Origin: an uncultured Candidatus Altimarinota bacterium | GTDB taxonomy: Bacteria > Patescibacteriota > Gracilibacteria > UBA4473 | Direction: 5' to 3' | DNA: 11,054 bases | Assembly: GCA_938021445.1 (NCBI GenBank) | Contig: CALIGR010000096.1 | Span: 1-11,054, forward strand | In this document: positions 7,335 to 11,054 of the stretch, piece after piece | Layout: each line of letters begins with the position of its first letter | How positions within the stretch are numbered: position 1 is the stretch's first letter | Made by a program: the position numbers and the translations under genes | Notes under the pieces: model-generated | What the model was told of the DNA's origin: nothing | The model's database searches: none | The model's input: the letters and a program-made list of their open reading frames with translations, nothing else

Positions 7335-8576
7335 TTATTCTTTAACAAGCTTGTAGACTTCTTCCATCGAAGTGACCCCCTGAAGGGCTTTAATGATACC
7401 GTCTTGTTCGAGGGTTATCATGCCTTCTTCTTGAGCGACTTTTTCGATTTCAAGTGATGGCAGGCCTTTAAGAACAGCCGTTTTAATTGGGTCGGTCATG
7501 AGTAATATCTCATACAAACCGACTCGACCTTTGTAGCCAGATCCACCACATATATCACATCCACCTTCTTTTGGGCCGTAGACCGTTGGGTTTTTGAAAA
7601 TGCCCATATCGAGTCCTTCATATGGCTTAAATACCGCAAAAGCTTCTTTAAACTTAGCTTGGGTATCTGGGCTGAGCGGCATCGGTACTTTGCATTTGCA
7701 AAGTCGTCTAGAGAGACGCTGAGCGATGATCAGGTTGATCGCCGCGGTCAGCAGAAAATCAGGGACTTTCATGTTTAGTATCCGTGTGATGGTTTCTACG
7801 GCTGAATTGGTATGTATAGTTGAGAGTACAAGATGCCCAGTTAGAGAGGCTTCAATAGCAATATCAATCGTTTCTTTATCTCGGATTTCCCCGACCATGA
7901 TGATATCAGGATCTTGACGTAGGGCGGTTCGGAGTCCATCGGCAAAAGTGTAACCGATATTCGGGAACATCTGACTTTGATTGAGACCGTCCATTTGATT
8001 TTCCACTGGATCTTCAAGTGTCATGATGTTTACTTCAGGCGCGTTGAGATAGCTCATGGCGGCGTACATGGTTGTCGTTTTCCCAGAACCAGTGGGTCCA
8101 GAGGTCAGGACGACTCCATTGGGTTGCTCAATAGCGAGTTTGATGATTTCGAAATTTCTGCCAACAATACCAAGGGTATTAAAATCAGGAATTTTTTTAG
8201 ATTTATCCAAGACCCTCATCACTATTTTTTCTCCGTTTACAGTCGGAAGCGTTGAGACTCGAAGATCGACTTCTTTTTCACCGACCCAGGTCGTAATACG
8301 ACCATCTTGTGGGATTCGGGATTCATCAATCTTCAAATTCGCCATTAGCTTGGTCTTTGAAACTAAACCAGGATGCATGTTGGTTGGGTACTCAACGATA
8401 TGCTGAAGGACCCCATCAACTCTGAGTCTAAATTCAACATTATTCCTTCTTGGTTCAATATGAATATCCGAAGCTCCTTTCTCGATAGAAAGGAGCATCA
8501 TTTGATCGAGAACATTCGGGATATCACCCCGAATGATCGCGTCTTTTAACAGTTGTAGAGAATTTTTATTATCCAT
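7335..8576 (-). CDS. pilB: Type IV pilus extension ATPase PilB (GspE family), short form
   Basis: Cytoplasmic hexameric ATPase that powers pilus extension. 413 residues. Seen: an N2 domain with ASDIHIEP (35-42) and RLRVDGVL (50-57); Walker A GPTGSGKT (160-167); Asp box TLEDPVE (186-192); Walker B DPDIIMVGEIRD (222-233, with Glu230); His box TGHLVLSTIHTNSA (246-259); and the four-cysteine zinc site C293, C295, C340 and C343. The zinc site marks PilB/GspE and rules out the retraction ATPase PilT. Oddity: family members usually run to about 500-570 residues because of an N-terminal N1/MshEN domain, which often binds c-di-GMP in MshE-like ATPases. Here only about 20 residues precede the N2 domain, so that domain is absent. 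The frame upstream is occupied by the gap before the PilO-like gene, so this is not a mis-called start. pilC follows after 2 bp. Confidence 0.94.
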   Translation of the reverse strand: MDNKNSLQLLKDAIIRGDIPNVLDQMMLLSIEKGASDIHIEPRRNNVEFRLRVDGVLQHIVEYPTNMHPGLVSKTKLMANLKIDESRIPQDGRITTWVGEKEVDLRVSTLPTVNGEKIVMRVLDKSKKIPDFNTLGIVGRNFEIIKLAIEQPNGVVLTSGPTGSGKTTTMYAAMSYLNAPEVNIMTLEDPVENQMDGLNQSQMFPNIGYTFADGLRTALRQDPDIIMVGEIRDKETIDIAIEASLTGHLVLSTIHTNSAVETITRILNMKVPDFLLTAAINLIIAQRLSRRLCKCKVPMPLSPDTQAKFKEAFAVFKPYEGLDMGIFKNPTVYGPKEGGCDICGGSGYKGRVGLYEILLMTDPIKTAVLKGLPSLEIEKVAQEEGMITLEQDGIIKALQGVTSMEEVYKLVKE

Positions 8577-8605
8577 TTTTGATCGTCTTTTTTATTTTTC
8601 TTTGT

Positions 8606-9274
8606 TTAGTTGTCTTCGGGAATTTGTGCGAAGAACTTAACTCGCATTTGCACCTGATAAAGCTCTTGGCCAGAATCAGATTCAGCTTGAGTGATCGAAA
8701 GAGAATCAATAGCCCCCAGTGGTAGTTTGTTGCCTTCTAGGAAAAATTCATCTTCAAACTCAAGGTTGCTACCCACTTCATCTTTCTTCCCTTGAATCAT
8801 TTGGATGATGTCCTTGATCTGGCTTTTAGGCGTAAGAAGATCTATGTTAACTCGAGTAAATTGATATTCTCCATTTGGGTCTTCTACGGTCCCACTAAAA
8901 TTTATAGAAATAATTTTCAACCTTGTATCTATGTTTAAGAGTTGAGTCTCTAGAACCTGCACTATTTTTCCTGTGTCCACTTTTTTGGGGATTAGTTGAG
9001 CTTCAAGTTCGAGCTGTTTTCCCGCTTCTTTTTGAAACAGAATTTCCAATTCTTTTAGCGCTTCTTGTTTCGTTTTCTTATCTGACTCTAAGGCTTCATT
9101 CTCAGCGGCCAGTGTTTTGAGCGAACCTCTTTGGTGGTTCCACTCAACGATAGTGCTGTAAAAAAGAGCGATGGCGATGAGCGATACTATTATCAAAGCG
9201 ACCCAAGGGATGGGACTCTTTTTGAGCTTTTCTTGGCGAGATAATTTTAGAACTCGTTTTTTTTGAGGCAGCAT
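8606..9274 (-). CDS. PilO-like pilus assembly membrane protein
   Basis: 222-residue bitopic inner-membrane protein. Seen: a basic cytoplasmic N-terminus (1-20), one membrane segment (about 23-41), a coiled-coil region rich in Glu and Lys (about 47-95), and a C-terminal globular part (about 100-220) of alternating strands and helices. This is the layout of PilN and PilO, whose ferredoxin-like domains form the alignment complex linking the pilus motor to the rest of the machine. No sharp motif is present, so the call rests on architecture and on position directly upstream of pilB (29-bp gap) and 15 bp downstream of a second bitopic protein with a PilN-like end. Which of the pair is PilN and which is PilO is inference, and a pilus-related protein of another kind remains possible. 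Confidence 0.6.
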   Translation of the reverse strand: MLPQKKRVLKLSRQEKLKKSPIPWVALIIVSLIAIALFYSTIVEWNHQRGSLKTLAAENEALESDKKTKQEALKELEILFQKEAGKQLELEAQLIPKKVDTGKIVQVLETQLLNIDTRLKIISINFSGTVEDPNGEYQFTRVNIDLLTPKSQIKDIIQMIQGKKDEVGSNLEFEDEFFLEGNKLPLGAIDSLSITQAESDSGQELYQVQMRVKFFAQIPEDN

Positions 9275-9289
9275 GGTTAATTTTTATTT

Positions 9290-10744
9290 TTAGAAATCAT
9301 CAAGGAGACTTGATTTTGGAGTTGGTCTAGTACTCCGACTTGGCTTACTCGTTGTTGGTTTACTTTGAGTTTGGGTTTCTGTTTCAGTGCTTTTTTCTGA
9401 AATTGAACCATTGGTCCTCTGGTATTCCGTAAGGAACCAGTTTTCAAAATGAACTCGAAAGCGGTCGTCGGTATCGTGTAAATTTAAATCTTGTTGGCTG
9501 AGTCGAACCGGAAAGACGATCCCTTCAGCATTGTTATCGGTTTCTTGTATACTGAAATTGCGGATCTCTGCCCCGTTGAAAATGGGAATACTATTAGCGA
9601 CTTGAACTAAATCAGCCGCGTAAGTGAATTTTTTTGGTTTGTAGTTGGTGAGCTGTACGTTTAAATTTACGTTTTGCTCCGATATGGCAATCTCATCGAT
9701 TTTAACGACCTGCTGACTTGAAATAAGCTGATTAGATTCGGTGTCGCTTGAATTAATGTTTTCTTTGAGATATAAAATTCGATAGTCATCAGAAAGAAAG
9801 TAAAAATCAAAACTGTGATTTGAAGGTAGGAATAGATCAATTAGACCGTATCCAACAAAGACTGGTTCCATTACAAATTTTTCGCTGTTGAGGCTTTCGT
9901 CTTCAGGTGTTGGTAGCTCAATTTGGCGAAAAGTTTCATTGAGACTTTCATCAGCTTCAAAATTTCTCGCTTTCTTTATTTCTTCTTTTAAACCTTCGAG
10001 AGGTGCGTCTGCGTCTGCAATTTTATAAATTTTTTGCTGTGGTTTATTCTGTACAGTTTGAAGTGTTATGATCGTTTTTTCGTCTTTATCATTTCCGGTT
10101 ATAAGGTTTTGAGAAAACCAGTAGATGGTGTTATCGGCTTCGTCTCCAAGGGGAGGGTAAAGCACACTTTCATTGTGTTTTTTATTTAGATCTTTTTCAT
10201 TTTTGTCATAAATGACGTAACGAAATTGATCGAGTGCCACGAACCAGTTTTTTTGTTGTGACTTGATTGAATCAATCAGATCTTGATATTGAAAAAATTT
10301 TTTATTTTTTACTCTATATTCAAGATTTTCGATTTCTTTGTTTAAGATTTGGACTTCTTCGCTGAGCGTGGATTTAGCAACGTTTAGTGTTGAGTATTTC
10401 TCACCCGTGTTACTTTGGGCTAGATATTTTAGATAACTGTTTTTTCGATCACCATCCATAGTCGTCCACGCAATCACCAGGAAGGTGAGTGCTAAAAATA
10501 CCAATGAAAAATATTTGAGTCCAGTGACGTAAACCGGAATTTTCTTTCGGTCTTCCAGCAGCTGCTTTTGCTGTTGTTTATTCATGGTAAGTCGCCCCAT
10601 GTTTCCTGAATTTAGAACCGAGCTGGCAACAACGCTCTTGCCAGGGTTTTTCTTAACTTGATTAAAGTTAATAGCCTCACCAGAAGCGGTCTCGGCCGCG
10701 TCGTCTTTTGTTTTTGCTTTCTTTTTAAAGATTTTATCGAACAT
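9290..10744 (-). CDS. Large bitopic membrane protein with PilN-like C-terminal domain
   Basis: 484 residues, not confidently recognised. Seen: a hydrophilic, basic N-terminal region (1-70), one membrane segment (about 76-94), a coiled-coil stretch (about 118-165), a central region with no known motif (about 166-345), a segment (about 346-420) with the strand-helix-strand pattern typical of the PilN C-terminal domain (VKIDEIAIS, then NVNLNVQLT, a helix ending NSIPIFNGAEI, then VFPVRL), and a disordered Ser/Thr/Pro/Lys tail (449-484). PilN is usually only about 180-220 residues, so a match would mean a large insertion between coiled coil and end domain. It is the first gene of the pilus block: a promoter-like site lies just upstream and the PilO-like gene follows 15 bp downstream. 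A role in pilus assembly is inferred from position and layout only. Confidence 0.55.
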   Translation of the reverse strand: MFDKIFKKKAKTKDDAAETASGEAINFNQVKKNPGKSVVASSVLNSGNMGRLTMNKQQQKQLLEDRKKIPVYVTGLKYFSLVFLALTFLVIAWTTMDGDRKNSYLKYLAQSNTGEKYSTLNVAKSTLSEEVQILNKEIENLEYRVKNKKFFQYQDLIDSIKSQQKNWFVALDQFRYVIYDKNEKDLNKKHNESVLYPPLGDEADNTIYWFSQNLITGNDKDEKTIITLQTVQNKPQQKIYKIADADAPLEGLKEEIKKARNFEADESLNETFRQIELPTPEDESLNSEKFVMEPVFVGYGLIDLFLPSNHSFDFYFLSDDYRILYLKENINSSDTESNQLISSQQVVKIDEIAISEQNVNLNVQLTNYKPKKFTYAADLVQVANSIPIFNGAEIRNFSIQETDNNAEGIVFPVRLSQQDLNLHDTDDRFRVHFENWFLTEYQRTNGSISEKSTETETQTQSKPTTSKPSRSTRPTPKSSLLDDF

Positions 10745-10766
10745 TTTTTGTGACTAGAATCCGACT

Positions 10767-10795
10767 ATTGTACCACTTATTAGGAGAAAACTAAA
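10767..10795 (-). promoter_or_regulatory. Candidate promoter for the pilus operon
   Basis: On the minus strand a good -10 hexamer TACAAT (10767-10772) lies 22 bp before the ATG of the PilN-like gene. A weak -35 candidate, TTTAGT (10790-10795), is spaced 17 bp upstream. The site sits just after the rpsR terminator hairpin, where a new transcript would be expected to begin. The predicted leader is about 15 nt and carries no Shine-Dalgarno motif. Confidence 0.45.
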
Positions 10796-10817
10796 CCTGG
10801 AGAACTTGATGAATACA

Positions 10818-10856
10818 AAAAACATCGTCTTACATTAATTGTTTGACGATGTTTTT
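10818..10856 (-). terminator. Rho-independent terminator after rpsR, symmetric hairpin
   Basis: A perfect 12-bp inverted repeat: AAAAACATCGTC (10818-10829) and GACGATGTTTTT (10845-10856) with a 15-nt loop. On either strand the stem ends in a run of five or six T residues, as in an intrinsic terminator. It begins 26 bp after the rpsR stop codon and precedes the pilus operon promoter, so it should end the ribosomal-protein transcript and insulate the pilus genes. The stem core is short in GC (ACATCGTC) and the loop is long, so its strength is uncertain. Confidence 0.75.
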
Positions 10857-10882
10857 AAGATAAGTGAGTTAGCTCTTGTCTT

Positions 10883-11054
10883 CTATTTTTCGTATCGAAC
10901 GTATGGAAGCAGCCCCATAGTTCTAGCTCGTTTTATGGCTCGAGCGAGTTGTTTTTGCATCTTAAGTGACACTCCAGTGTGAAATCGACTCTGTATAGAT
11001 CGATAGTAGGTAACATACTGAGCGAGCATTTTTGGGTCTTTGTAGTCAATGTAC
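10883..11054 (-). CDS. rpsR: Small ribosomal subunit protein bS18, C-terminal part (cut by the window edge)
   Basis: Component of the 30S subunit platform, binding 16S rRNA next to bS6. The last 56 residues are visible, ending in TAG (10883-10885). They contain the family signature in order: YIDYKDPKML at the window edge, a TG.S motif (HTGVSLK), and the highly conserved basic helix QLARAIKRART followed by MGLLPYV. The N-terminus and start lie beyond the right edge. In most bacteria rpsR sits in an rpsF-ssb-rpsR unit, and the genes upstream are not visible here. A hairpin terminator lies just downstream, so this gene is probably the last of its transcript. Too short and in a reading frame open at the edge, it is easily missed in annotation. 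Confidence 0.95.
   Translation of the reverse strand, partial: YIDYKDPKMLAQYVTYYRSIQSRFHTGVSLKMQKQLARAIKRARTMGLLPYVRYEK

Noticed and set aside
8056..8406. 116-aa plus-strand open frame opposite pilB
   Set aside because: It lies wholly within the strongly conserved pilB ATPase region, which carries the Walker A and N2 motifs on the other strand, and has no recognisable domain.
7335..8576. Reading the short ATPase as PilT
   Set aside because: The four-cysteine zinc site (293, 295, 340, 343), typical of PilB/GspE and absent from PilT, is present.

Overview
The window holds ten genes, all on the minus strand and packed with gaps of -4 to 66 bp apart from one 138-bp gap near the right end. No gene-free stretch exceeds 300 bases. 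In transcription order (right to left) they are: the 3' end of rpsR (bS18), a hairpin terminator, a large PilN-like membrane protein, a PilO-like protein, pilB, pilC, purD, ftsW, murG, a secreted protein ending in a Peptidase S74 (intramolecular chaperone) domain, and the 5' two thirds or so of dnaX, which runs off the left edge. No tRNA, rRNA, CRISPR array, insertion sequence or prophage structure was seen.

The organism is most likely a member of the Candidate Phyla Radiation (Patescibacteria) or a similarly compact, AT-rich uncultured bacterium. The reasons are the tight one-strand packing, a minimal type IV pilus cluster with a shortened PilB, the absence of Shine-Dalgarno motifs before all nine visible starts, and an S74 surface protein with VGIG..P...L.V.G repeats next to cell-wall genes. 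This is inference: no 16S rRNA is present. The standard code fits. murG ends in TGA inside an ATGA overlap, the other stops are TAA or TAG, and no long frame is interrupted by TGA, which argues against the UGA=Gly code of Gracilibacteria and Absconditabacteria.

Right part (10885-6088): after rpsR and its symmetric hairpin, a plausible promoter (-10 TACAAT) drives a pilus assembly block. It encodes two bitopic membrane proteins with the layout of the PilN/PilO alignment complex, the extension ATPase PilB and the platform protein PilC. No pilin, prepilin peptidase, PilM or PilT lies in the window. Middle (6021-4693): purD, a lone purine biosynthesis gene. Left-middle (4653-1008): ftsW and murG, which flip-side and polymerise lipid II-based peptidoglycan at division, followed with a 4-nt overlap by the S74 surface protein. 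Left end: dnaX, the clamp-loader gene.

The run from 10744 to 1008 has no gap above 66 bp and could be one long transcript joining pilus assembly, a purine enzyme, division-site wall synthesis and a secreted adhesin-like protein. The most interesting points are the murG-S74 coupling, the predicted self-cleaving chaperone, the oversized PilN-like protein, the short PilB, and a Glu-to-Gln change in the MurG donor site.
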